NCBI RefSeq assembly: GCF_004101845.1
Contig: NZ_CP026116.1
Span: forward strand, 62,001-126,000
Source of the DNA: Latilactobacillus curvatus JCM 1096 = DSM 20019
Lineage (GTDB): Bacteria > Bacillota > Bacilli > Lactobacillales > Lactobacillaceae
Direction: 5' to 3'
DNA: 64,000 bases
Shown: in pieces, positions 56,987 through 64,000 of the stretch
How the letters are laid out: the number at the start of each line of letters is the position of its first letter
Numbering within the stretch: the stretch's first letter is position 1
Position numbers and translations under genes: made by a program
Notes under the pieces: model-generated
The model's database searches: none
The model's input: the letters and a program-made list of their open reading frames with translations, nothing else
What the model was told of the DNA's origin: nothing

Positions 56987-56991
56987 ATTGC

Positions 56992-58110
56992 TTAGAATTG
57001 ATAGTCCGGGTCAATAATCAAAACGGGTTTGACTGTTTCACCTTTAATAGAGGCTTCGTTGGCAGTGTTGATGTCTTCGAATTGATAAAATTTTTCGGTT
57101 TTATCAAAGGGGAACATGCCTTGACGGTAGAATTCGATTAAACGAGGGACGTCGATTTGCGGAATGGAGTCACCCATGTTGACGCCGACGACGGATTTGT
57201 CGTTGACACATAAGTCGTTCCAAGTATCAAGATCGATGTGGTTTGGGGTTACGGCAATTGTTGCTGACACCCCACCTTGGCAAAGCGCCTTAATTGAATC
57301 TTCCATGACTGGTGTAATCCCCGTGGTATCGACACAGAAGTTCACGCCGCGCCCATTTGTGAGGGCTTGGATTGCTGCGACAACGTCGTCTGTTTGACGA
57401 CTGTTAATCGTATCGGTTGCACCGAGTTCTTTAGCGAGTGCGAGCCGGTCGTCGATGATATCGACAGCGATCACTTTCGTACAGCCCGAAATTTTACCGG
57501 CCATCATGGCTGCGAGTCCAACAGCACCAGTCCCGAAGACGGCGATTGTGTCGCCAGGTTTTGGTTTTAAAGTATTTAAAACAGTGCCACTACCGGTCAC
57601 GTATCCACAACCGAGTGGTCCGAGTTTGCGTAAGTCTAAATCGTCAGGGACTTTAACCGCATTTCGTTCGCGGACAACGGTTGTGGTTGTGAATGAAGAT
57701 TGATCGAACATATCGGCAACGTGATGGTCATTTTCAGTAAAGTGGGAACTACCATCAGGGCGCACGCCGGATAAGTTATTTTCTGCGTAGTTGAGGCATT
57801 GTGTTGGAACGCCTTTGAGACAGTTTTCACAGATGCCACATGCGTAGAATGAGAGAACGACATGGTCGCCAACTTTTAAACTTTGAACGTTTGAACCGAC
57901 TTTTTCAATAATTCCGGAACCTTCGTGGCCGAGGACGATTGGATAGCCAATAATGGCGTCGCCTTTACGAAGCGCTTCGTCTGAGTGACAAATCCCACTA
58001 GCCACCATGTGGACTTGAACGTCGTCTGGGTGGAGTGGTGCGAGTTCGATGTTATCTTTAATGACAAATGGTGCGCCTTGTTGTTCAACAACAGCTGCTT
58101 TAATTTTCAT
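56992..58110 (-). CDS. Zinc-dependent alcohol dehydrogenase (aryl/benzyl type)
   Basis: 372 residues. Catalytic zinc ligands are Cys41 (GICHSD), His62 (GHEGSG) and Cys near 175 (GPLGCGYV). The structural zinc set is Cys91, 94, 97 and 105. The NAD motif FGTGAVGLAAMMAG is near 195-208. Longer zinc-ADH proteins with this spacing resemble benzyl-alcohol and class III enzymes. RBS is not strong. Its promoter carries a cre site, so it is likely repressed by CcpA on glucose. It is monocistronic on the minus strand. Confidence 0.88.
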   Translation of the reverse strand: MKIKAAVVEQQGAPFVIKDNIELAPLHPDDVQVHMVASGICHSDEALRKGDAIIGYPIVLGHEGSGIIEKVGSNVQSLKVGDHVVLSFYACGICENCLKGVPTQCLNYAENNLSGVRPDGSSHFTENDHHVADMFDQSSFTTTTVVRERNAVKVPDDLDLRKLGPLGCGYVTGSGTVLNTLKPKPGDTIAVFGTGAVGLAAMMAGKISGCTKVIAVDIIDDRLALAKELGATDTINSRQTDDVVAAIQALTNGRGVNFCVDTTGITPVMEDSIKALCQGGVSATIAVTPNHIDLDTWNDLCVNDKSVVGVNMGDSIPQIDVPRLIEFYRQGMFPFDKTEKFYQFEDINTANEASIKGETVKPVLIIDPDYQF

Positions 58111-58149
58111 GCAATGATCTTCTAACTTAATTATTTAATTCACAAGATT

Positions 58150-58177
58150 ATTATAGCATTGTTGAAATCGTTTTCAA
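58150..58177 (-). promoter_or_regulatory. Promoter of the alcohol dehydrogenase gene
   Basis: On the minus strand, -35 TTGAAA (58172-58177), 16-bp spacer and extended -10 TGCTATAAT (TATAAT at 58150-58155). Confidence 0.75.
58162..58177 (-). promoter_or_regulatory. cre site (CcpA) at the adh promoter
   Basis: Minus strand TTGAAAACGATTTCAA is a palindromic match to the cre consensus (TGNAANCGNWNNCA). It overlaps the -35, the position for repression. Confidence 0.85.
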
Positions 58178-58196
58178 TTAAAAATTGACATTGGCG

Positions 58197-58838
58197 CTAA
58201 AATTGCCAACCATGTTGTTCTAAGTCCCACTGGCGCTTAGGCAGACCACTCACATACGGGTTACCAGCGACATAATAGCGATAAGGAAGTTGACCACTCG
58301 CTGCTTTATAATTGACCCCGATTCGTGGCGCGGTGACAATTGATTTGGGGTGGCGACGATGCGCTAAATCAATCATTAAAGGGGCGTCCGCCACATTTTG
58401 AAAAGTCAGTTGTTTATCGTGAATGCCGAGGGCGCCCATTAATTTACCGGGGCCGTTAGTCAGTTCGACGCCAGGTTTCGGGCGATTGAGGCGCATTTGT
58501 TCAATGCCGTGGGTCGGTTCGATGGCGCGAATCAAGACGCCTTGTGGTTGATCCACTGCTTGGGTCACGATATCAAATAGAAAGAAACCGCGTAATTGAT
58601 AGATATAAATTGTACCAGGCTCATGATAGAGCGGCTCGCTAAAGGGTGTGCGGCGCCCATTGTAAGCATGCGCGGCAGTGTCATCGGTGCCGACATAGGC
58701 TTCTGCTTCCACAATGAGGCCGCCAAGTGTGCCTTGGTGGCTGGTATAAAGCAAGTGAGTTCCTAATAAATCTTGCGCGATGGCTTGGGTAGACCGGTTC
58801 GTAAAAAATGATGGTGCTGCTGGTTGGCTTGGTGTCAT
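58197..58838 (-). CDS. 3-methyladenine DNA glycosylase (AAG/MPG family)
   Basis: 213 residues from ATG 58838 behind GGAGGTTTT. DLLGTHLLY, VEAEAYVGTDDTAAHAYNGRRTP (with the catalytic Glu region), GTIYIYQLRGFFLFDIVTQ, QGVLIRAIEP, and LTNGPGKLMGALGI match the family. It flips out alkylated purines and cuts the glycosidic bond in base excision repair. The YGMHFCxNVV-like segment is altered to LRGFFLFDIVT, a noticeable divergence. It is monocistronic. Confidence 0.85.
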   Translation of the reverse strand: MTPSQPAAPSFFTNRSTQAIAQDLLGTHLLYTSHQGTLGGLIVEAEAYVGTDDTAAHAYNGRRTPFSEPLYHEPGTIYIYQLRGFFLFDIVTQAVDQPQGVLIRAIEPTHGIEQMRLNRPKPGVELTNGPGKLMGALGIHDKQLTFQNVADAPLMIDLAHRRHPKSIVTAPRIGVNYKAASGQLPYRYYVAGNPYVSGLPKRQWDLEQHGWQF

Positions 58839-58889
58839 AATTAAAACCTCCGAGTTAAAACGAATCAGCTTTATTTTAACACCAAAGAC

Positions 58890-58918
58890 ATGACATTTGT
58901 CATCTGTAAGTCATGACA
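58890..58918 (+). promoter_or_regulatory. Candidate response-regulator binding region
   Basis: ATGACA-TT-TGTCAT (58890-58903) is a perfect 14-bp palindrome, followed at 58910-58917 by GTCATGAC. A -10-like TATACT lies at about 58950. The GTCATGAC core resembles NarL/DesR-type sites, which would fit the regulator encoded in this module. Function is inferred. Confidence 0.5.
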
Positions 58919-58980
58919 AAATCGTCTAACGACAAAACGGAATCACTTCTATACTAGGGTTATTAAATGAGGTGATGACA

Positions 58981-59853
58981 ATGATTGAAATTAAACAAGT
59001 GACAATGCAATTCGAACAACAAGTTGTTTTAAATCAGGTAGACTTAAGTGTTCAACCTGGTGAGATTGTTGGCTTAGTGGGTGCAAACGGCGCCGGCAAG
59101 TCAACATTGATTAATTTAATTTTAGGCCGACTCCAACCAACGGCTGGCGAGATTCGGATTTTAGGTCAGAAGCCAACGGAGAAAGAACATTTCAACTTAT
59201 TGGGTGCGATGATGCAAGGAAATGTCCGATTGGCTCGGGTCAGTGTCATCGAAGAATTAGAATTGGTTTGCAGTTATTATCAACAGCCACGGTCAGTCAC
59301 TGAATTATTAACGCTAGCTGATTTGAAGGCACAGGCTCATAAGATGGTGTCCCAACTTTCAGGTGGTCAATTACGCCGCCTCTCCTTTGCTTTAGCCATG
59401 GCAGGCAATCCGGATTTGCTATTCTTGGATGAACCGACCGTTGGAATGGATGTTGGCAGCCGACAAAAATTCTGGCAGCAAATTGAACAGTTAAAAGAAG
59501 CCGGCAAGACGATTATTGTCACGTCGCATTATTTAGAGGAAATTGAACACATTGCAACCCGGATTTTATTATTGAAAGATGGCCAGTTCCAATTCGATGG
59601 TGACTTGGCAACATTACAACAACAATTTAAAGGAACGCAGATTCGCTTTACGACTGATTTACCAGCAGCTACTTTTGCAAAATGGCCAGGCGTGATCCGC
59701 GTGACGAAGACTGGGGCCAAGGTGCTGTTGCAAGTTACCAAGAGCGATCCGATCTTAAGTCAATTAGCACCAATGATGGGGATCCAGGTTCATGATGTGC
59801 AGGTTCAAGCAAGCTCATTAAATGAAATTTATAGCGAAATGATGGAGGACTAA
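58981..59853 (+). CDS. ABC transporter ATPase (YvfR-like)
   Basis: About 290 residues from ATG 58981 (MIEIKQVTMQF), six bases after GAGGTG. Walker A GANGAGKST, signature QLSGGQLRRLSFALAMAG, Walker B LLFLDEPTVGMD and switch His in VTSHYLEE are intact. A C-terminal ~70-residue extension follows. In Bacillus, a YvfR-YvfS exporter is encoded with a YvfT-YvfU two-component system; the same order occurs here. It is the only intact gene of the four. Confidence 0.88.
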   Translation: MIEIKQVTMQFEQQVVLNQVDLSVQPGEIVGLVGANGAGKSTLINLILGRLQPTAGEIRILGQKPTEKEHFNLLGAMMQGNVRLARVSVIEELELVCSYYQQPRSVTELLTLADLKAQAHKMVSQLSGGQLRRLSFALAMAGNPDLLFLDEPTVGMDVGSRQKFWQQIEQLKEAGKTIIVTSHYLEEIEHIATRILLLKDGQFQFDGDLATLQQQFKGTQIRFTTDLPAATFAKWPGVIRVTKTGAKVLLQVTKSDPILSQLAPMMGIQVHDVQVQASSLNEIYSEMMED

Positions 59854-59856
59854 AAA

Positions 59857-60603
59857 ATGCAAACAATGATGGTACAAACAAAAATAGACTTTAAACGCGC
59901 ATATTGGCGTAATCCACGCTTTGTTATTTTTTCACTCTTAATGCCGATTGCGTTTTATCTCTTGTTTACGAAAGTAATGAAACAGGGTGTGATGAATGCA
60001 GCATTCAATCGACAATACATGGTCAGTATGGCGACCTATAGTTTAGTTCTCAGCAACACGTTTACTTTATCGACATTACTTTATAATGACGCACGGGATG
60101 GCTTGGTTTCCTTAATCGATTTATCACCAACCAGTCATCGGACTTATTATGGGGCTAAGTTGTTGAACTTAGGCTTAATCAATGCTTTAACGATCGGCGT
60201 CATTTTCATAGTTGCTGGGATTAGTAATCAAATTCATTTAGTGTGGTCCAGTTGGTTATTAACGGCGGGCTGGTTGTGGTTTGCCAGCATCCCCCTTTGT
60301 TTAATTGGGATTAGCATTTCATTTTTAACAGATGAAAATCAGATTCAACTGGTGTCTAGTTTGTTAGCTTTCCCCTTAGCAATTTAAGGGGGATTATGGT
60401 GGCCAACAGAAATAATGCCCAAAACAGCTCGCGTGATTGGCAAGCATTTGCCGGTTTATCCGATTAATCATATTGGCCAAGCGCTGATTGCGCATCAACC
60501 CGCACACTTGGGTGAATATGGCATCACGTTGCTCTGGGCTGGGTTATTACTGGCAATTGTCGTATACTTAAACCATCATAAAAGAGGAGTGATGCATGCA
60601 TGA
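59857..60603 (+). pseudogene. ABC-2 type permease (YvfS-like), in-frame stop
   Basis: ATG 59857 starts MQTMMVQTKIDFKRAYWRNPRF, 3 bp after the ATPase stop. Several membrane segments (FVIFSLLMPIAFYLLF, INALTIGVIFIVAGI) lead to TAA at 60385-60387. The same frame goes on as GGLWWPTEIMPKTARVIGKHLPVYPINH to the last membrane segment and stops at 60603. The GGLWxP-xxxMPxxxxxxxxxxP pattern is the usual C-terminal loop of ABC-2 permeases, so this is one broken gene of about 248 codons. TTA to TAA would explain it. Confidence 0.85.
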
Positions 60604-61724
60604 ATTTTTTTAAACGCTACATTGCCATGCCACCCCAATATGGCTTATTTCCATATGTTTGGTTGATTTTCTTGCTCTTTCCAATTGGTTATGCGTTTCC
60701 GTATCAAACGGTTAAGCAGCAAGCGATTATGGGCTTGATTCTGATTTTCTTGGTGGCTTATCGCAATGGGTATGTCGCATCGCGGTATCGCGCATTCTGG
60801 ATTATCTTACAAATGGTGACCAGTGCGATTTTAGCAGTCATTATCCAGGCGTTTTATCTGAATATTTATACTGCCTGGGTGTTTGGTTCGATTCCCATGC
60901 GCCGCCGAAGTTTCTGGCGCTATTACTACGCTTATCTGTTGTCACTAATCATACCAGCGGTCACCCTATATTGGTATTATGGTGGTCATATGGGACGCGA
61001 TGATCTGATTGGCTTAATGGTGTACGGCTTGTTCTGCATCTTTTCACCATTTGCGGCTAGCTCGATTCAGCGTTTCAATCGGAAAAATCACCAATTAACG
61101 CAGACCAATCAGCGATTAACCGATATGATTAAGCAGAACGAACGGCAACGAATTGTACGGGATTTACACGATAATTTAGGTCAGTCATTTTCAATGATTA
61201 CGCTAAAAGCGGAATATGCACGTAAATTATTGGCGAAAAAACCGGACGCGGTACCCGAATAACTACTCGAGATTGAACAAGCCTCCCGTCAGAATTTAAA
61301 AATGGTGCGTGAGATTGTCGCTGGTTTACGCCAAGTGACCGTTGCTGAGGAATTGATCAATCAAGAACGGAATCTCAGCGTTGCAGGTATTTTACTGCTG
61401 ACTAAAAATGAAGACCAACTTGAGGGGATTCCACAACAAAATCAACAAGTGCTTGCGCAATGTTTACATGAAGCCGTGACCAATATAATTCGCTACAGTC
61501 AGGCAACGGAGTGTTACGTGGTTTTTAATCGAACCGCAACGACTTTTCAGATGCAGATTGAAGATAATGGTCGCGGATTGAAAAGCGAAGATCAATATAA
61601 GAGTCATGGGATTGTGGGCATGCGCGAACGGTTAGAAACGATTGATGGAGAGTTGATGGTCGATGGTCGCCGGGGCACACAGTTGACGATGACGGTGCCA
61701 CTTAAGATGGAGGGAAGGGCATGA
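60600..61724 (+). pseudogene. DesK/YvfT-type histidine kinase, in-frame stop
   Basis: ATG 60600 overlaps the permease stop by 4 bp. Residues ~1-165 contain five or six membrane helices. The HisKA_3 box ERQRIVRDLHDNLGQSF holds the phospho-His. TAA at 61260-61262 interrupts the helix; the same frame continues LLEIEQASRQNLKMVREIVAGLRQ. The HATPase domain follows with HEAVTNIIRYSQA and IEDNGRGL. Full length would be about 374. A change of a sense codon such as CAA to TAA is the simplest cause. The dimerisation helix is split from the ATPase domain, so signalling is lost. Confidence 0.85.
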
Positions 61725-62001
61725 TTAAACTTTATTTGGCAGAAGACCAGCAACTATTGAATACCGCTTTAGCGGGCATTCTGGATTTAGAGGATGATTT
61801 GACGATGGCCGGAACCGCCGTCAATGGACAAGTCGCACTTGATCAGATTGAAACCCTCCAACCAGATGTTGTTTTGTTAGATATTGAGATGCCGGGCATG
61901 ACAGGGCTTGGGATTGCGCACCAACTACGATTTTAAGCAAATTGGATGCAAGCAACCGCGTTGAAGCAATTCAGATTGCACGGCATAATGGCTGGCTGTA
62001 A
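61721..62001 (+). pseudogene. NarL-family response regulator (YvfU-like), internally deleted
   Basis: ATG 61721 overlaps the kinase stop. The receiver start MIKLYLAEDQQLLNTALAGIL has Asp in DVVLLDIEMPGMTG, and the reading stops at 61936 after ~71 residues. From about 61934 another frame gives LSKLDASNRVEAIQIARHNGWL and stops at 62001, the characteristic C-terminal end of a NarL/LuxR-type HTH. About 110 codons between are missing. So an internal deletion joined the receiver to the last helix. Confidence 0.82.
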
Positions 62002-62067
62002 GAGGCAGTAAAATTGCCTCTATCATGATTGTTCTCTATGATGAAAGCAAACAAGGAGGACGAAACA

Positions 62068-62394
62068 ATGGCATTAGCAAATTTGCATAAATGGGCGTTT
62101 TTCTATTTTTCACCAGACTTTTCACCTGAATAAAATACGGTGATTAACCGTAATCCAATGGGAACGTGCGAGATGATTACCGTCGGGTTCGATCCACGTG
62201 CTAAAGAAGATGGTTCAATTATTGAAGTCGCTAAGCAATTGAAGGCAGAAGGCATTCAATTTATTGAACTCTGTGGGGGCTTCGGACCAACCTGGACGAC
62301 TAAAATTAACGAAGCACTAGACTTCGCCATCCCAGTCGGAGCAGTCATGTATGGTCCAGAATTCAGAAAACAATTGTTTGAAATAATGAACTAA
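62068..62394 (+). pseudogene. DUF6506-like small protein, in-frame stop
   Basis: ATG 62068 behind CAAGGAGG begins MALANLHKWAFFYFSPDFSPE, then TAA at 62131-62133. The same frame continues NTVINRNPMGTCEMITVGFD and includes QFIELCGGFGPTWTTKINEA and a conserved VPVG-like segment. Total length would be 108. The two halves together match this family of small proteins, of unknown function. The stop is a single codon in an otherwise intact ORF. Confidence 0.7.
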
Positions 62395-62395
62395 A

Positions 62396-62513
62396 GAGTG
62401 CGTCAAAAGCGGGTATACTGCGAGCATTAGCCTAACAAGACGAATGATTGCTGAAAGCAATCATTTGACTTGTGTAGCTAAGCACAGCAGTATGCTTTTG
62501 AAAGCACGTTTCG
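62396..62513 (+). repeat. Intergenic palindromic repeat, copy C
   Basis: It begins AGAGTGCG one base after the upstream stop. Basal arms AAAAGC..ATACTGC pair with GCAGTAT-GCTTTT. Second helix TTAGCCTAACAAG pairs with CTTGTGTAGCTAA. Apical hairpin ATGATTGC-TGAAA-GCAATCAT. It ends GAAAGCACGTTTC. The best-preserved copy. Confidence 0.75.
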
Positions 62514-62517
62514 GATA

Positions 62518-62635
62518 AGAGTGCGTTCAAGCTGGTCAACTTTTGAGCATTAGCACAGGGAAGCGAATTAGCGACGCAGTCGATGATTTGATTCACAGCG
62601 CTAAACGCAGGAACATGGTTTGAAAAGCACGTTTA
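62518..62635 (+). repeat. Intergenic palindromic repeat, copy D
   Basis: AGAGTGCG starts four bases after copy C. Its core GAATTAGCGACGCAGTCGAT is shared with copy E; arms GTTCAA pair with TTTGAA. It ends AAGCACGTTTA. A half element follows at 62636-62672 (GGTTAACCGGAA ... GAGCATGTTTA). Confidence 0.65.
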
Positions 62636-62676
62636 GGGTTAACCGGAAGGGTATGACTTACAGAGCATGTTTAAAC

Positions 62677-62717
62677 CAAAAGCGCCGGCAAAATTAATTT
62701 TGTCGGCGCTTTTTTAG
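62677..62717 (+). terminator. Terminator after repeats C and D
   Basis: AAAAGCGCCG-G-CAAAAT pairs with ATTTTG-T-CGGCGCTTTT, then T-run. Confidence 0.9.
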
Positions 62718-62783
62718 GCTTATTATTTAACTTTTGACTGATGATTTGGTATGCTCTACTTATTAAATGTAAGGAGGCGTGTC

Positions 62784-64000
62784 ATGCAAAGAGGGCGGCA
62801 GTTCTTAAAACTTAGTGTTAGTGCAATTTTTATATTCGGGGTGTTCTTATTATGCCAAGTTTCGGGGGTGCAAGCCAAACAGGTTCTTCAGCTTGGCGCG
62901 CAAGCACCACTAGATACCATTGATATCTCGACTTCAACGGGATATGGTCAAACAGGGAACATTTATGAAAGTTTATTCCGGCTTGGTGAGAACGGTAAAA
63001 TTGAACCAGGCTTAGCGAAATCGAGTTCAGTTTCAGCTGATGGTAAGACGTGGACATTTAAACTGCGTGATGCCAAGTTCAGTAATGGTGACCCGATTCG
63101 GGCACAAGATTTTGTCTATTCATGGCAACGGACATTGAAACCAGAAACCAAATCACCTTATACAAACCTTTTCAGTAATATCCAAAATGCCCCAGCGATT
63201 GCAAAAGGTGAGCTGGCACCAGACCAACTCGGCATACGGGCAGTGGATGAGCACACGTTGGAAGTCACATTATCCACACCTGTGGCCTACATGAAAACCT
63301 TGATGGCTTATCCATTATTTGCCCCACAGGATCAAAAAGTGGTTGAAAAATATGGTAAGAAGTATGCGACGAATGCGAAATACATGGTGTACTCTGGTCC
63401 GTTTAAGTTAGTTAACTGGAATGGGACGAGTGAGAAGTGGCAATTTGTGAAGAACAATCAATATTGGGATCGCAAAAAGGTAAAATTAGACCAAGTCAAC
63501 TATACCGTGTTAGAAAATACCAGCACCGCGCTTTATCTTTATCAGGAAAAGAAACTGGATTTAACCCAGTTGGATAATCAACAAATTGATAATTATCGGG
63601 ATGATAAAGCATTCCATAGATATCCTTATGCGTTGACGAACTACATTAAATATAACTTCAAATCAGCAGATGAACAGAAAAAAGCACTTTTGAATAACCA
63701 AGACTTTAGATTGGCGATTTCGTTAGCGATTAATCGTAAGACGTTGAATAACCGGCTATTCGGTTCGAAGAAAAACGATATTACTGGTTTCGTGCCAGTG
63801 GGCTTAGCCGACTCCCCTAAGAAGGTGGACTTTGCTAAATCACAAGCCGTGCCAGATACCGTGGATTACAATCAAAAATTAGCGCTTAAACATTGGCATG
63901 AAGCATTGAAAGCGACTGGTCAAAAGAAAGTTGCCCTCACCTTAACGCTTAATTCCGATGATGCCAACGCGTCATATGTTGGTCAATATCTCAAAGGTCA
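62784..64000 (+). CDS. oppA: Oligopeptide-binding protein OppA-like (partial at window end)
   Basis: 405 codons are visible, open at the window edge. ATG 62784 follows TAAGGAGGCG. The signal peptide (LSVSAIFIFGVFLLCQVSGVQA) ends at VQA-K. A lipobox is not clear, since FLLC is a poor match, so lipid anchoring is uncertain. The mature part is a family 5 solute-binding protein: LGAQAPLDTIDISTSTGYGQTGNIYESLFRLG, WTFKLRDAKFSNGDPIRAQDFVYSWQRTL, YSGPFKLVNW, AISLAINRKTLNNRLFG. It would deliver peptides to an Opp importer. Confidence 0.85.
   Translation, partial: MQRGRQFLKLSVSAIFIFGVFLLCQVSGVQAKQVLQLGAQAPLDTIDISTSTGYGQTGNIYESLFRLGENGKIEPGLAKSSSVSADGKTWTFKLRDAKFSNGDPIRAQDFVYSWQRTLKPETKSPYTNLFSNIQNAPAIAKGELAPDQLGIRAVDEHTLEVTLSTPVAYMKTLMAYPLFAPQDQKVVEKYGKKYATNAKYMVYSGPFKLVNWNGTSEKWQFVKNNQYWDRKKVKLDQVNYTVLENTSTALYLYQEKKLDLTQLDNQQIDNYRDDKAFHRYPYALTNYIKYNFKSADEQKKALLNNQDFRLAISLAINRKTLNNRLFGSKKNDITGFVPVGLADSPKKVDFAKSQAVPDTVDYNQKLALKHWHEALKATGQKKVALTLTLNSDDANASYVGQYLKG

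Overview
The window comes from a low-GC Gram-positive bacterium of the Lactobacillaceae, most likely the Latilactobacillus sakei/curvatus group. I base this on the gene order (tagO - yvyE - comFA - comFC - hpf - secA - prfB - ftsEX, then phoPR-pst, hprK-lgt-gpsA-trxB, uvrBA, rapZ-yvcK-whiA, clpP), on AGGAGG-type ribosome binding sites, and on Firmicutes operator motifs (CtsR, LexA, cre, Pho box). No database search was possible, so the species is inferred.

Layout. 1-41 kb is a conserved housekeeping backbone. It starts with the end of rny and a broken hemH, then holds tagO, yvyE (minus strand), comFA-comFC, hpf, secA, prfB with its programmed +1 frameshift, ftsE-ftsX and a MinJ-like PDZ membrane protein. 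A phosphate block follows: phoP-phoR, then pstS-C-A-B-B-phoU, with an 11-bp-periodic Pho box in front of pstS. Next come a deoxyribosyltransferase, a yvlB/C/D-like envelope-stress cluster, hprK-lgt-gpsA, a TPR protein, trxB, pgcA, an HD phosphohydrolase, SOS-controlled uvrB-uvrA, rapZ-yvcK-whiA, an OhrR-type repressor, a DsbA-family protein and clpP with a CtsR box.

41-64 kb is accessory and visibly decaying. A beta-glucoside locus (frameshifted PTS EIIC, GH3 glucosidase, LacI regulator) keeps an intact palindromic operator. After it lie a nucleoside hydrolase, a ~1660-residue LPXTG adhesin with twelve Ig-like repeats (broken by a frameshift and a stop), an NAD(P)-binding protein, a lipoprotein, a quinone-oxidoreductase pseudogene, an Rgg-like regulator with a divergent small membrane ORF, a cre-controlled alcohol dehydrogenase and an AAG-type DNA glycosylase. 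A yvfRSTU-like ABC transporter/two-component module has lost three of its four genes to stops or deletion. A DUF6506-like ORF is broken too, and the window ends inside an oppA-type gene. Seven of about seventeen genes from 42 to 62.4 kb are disrupted, against one in the first 41 kb.

The signals most worth attention are not protein genes. (1) A dispersed family of ~120-bp intergenic palindromes at 27.7, 30.5-30.8 and 62.4-62.6 kb has arms that differ completely between copies yet stay complementary, which is covariation within one window. (2) A promoter-to-terminator unit without a convincing ORF lies at 41.58-41.98 kb, divergent from clpP, and holds a run of adjacent hairpins; it is a candidate small RNA. 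(3) A 450-bp stretch at 53.0-53.4 kb has three copies of GGGAGGAAT, one of which is the ribosome binding site of a 22-codon micro-ORF.
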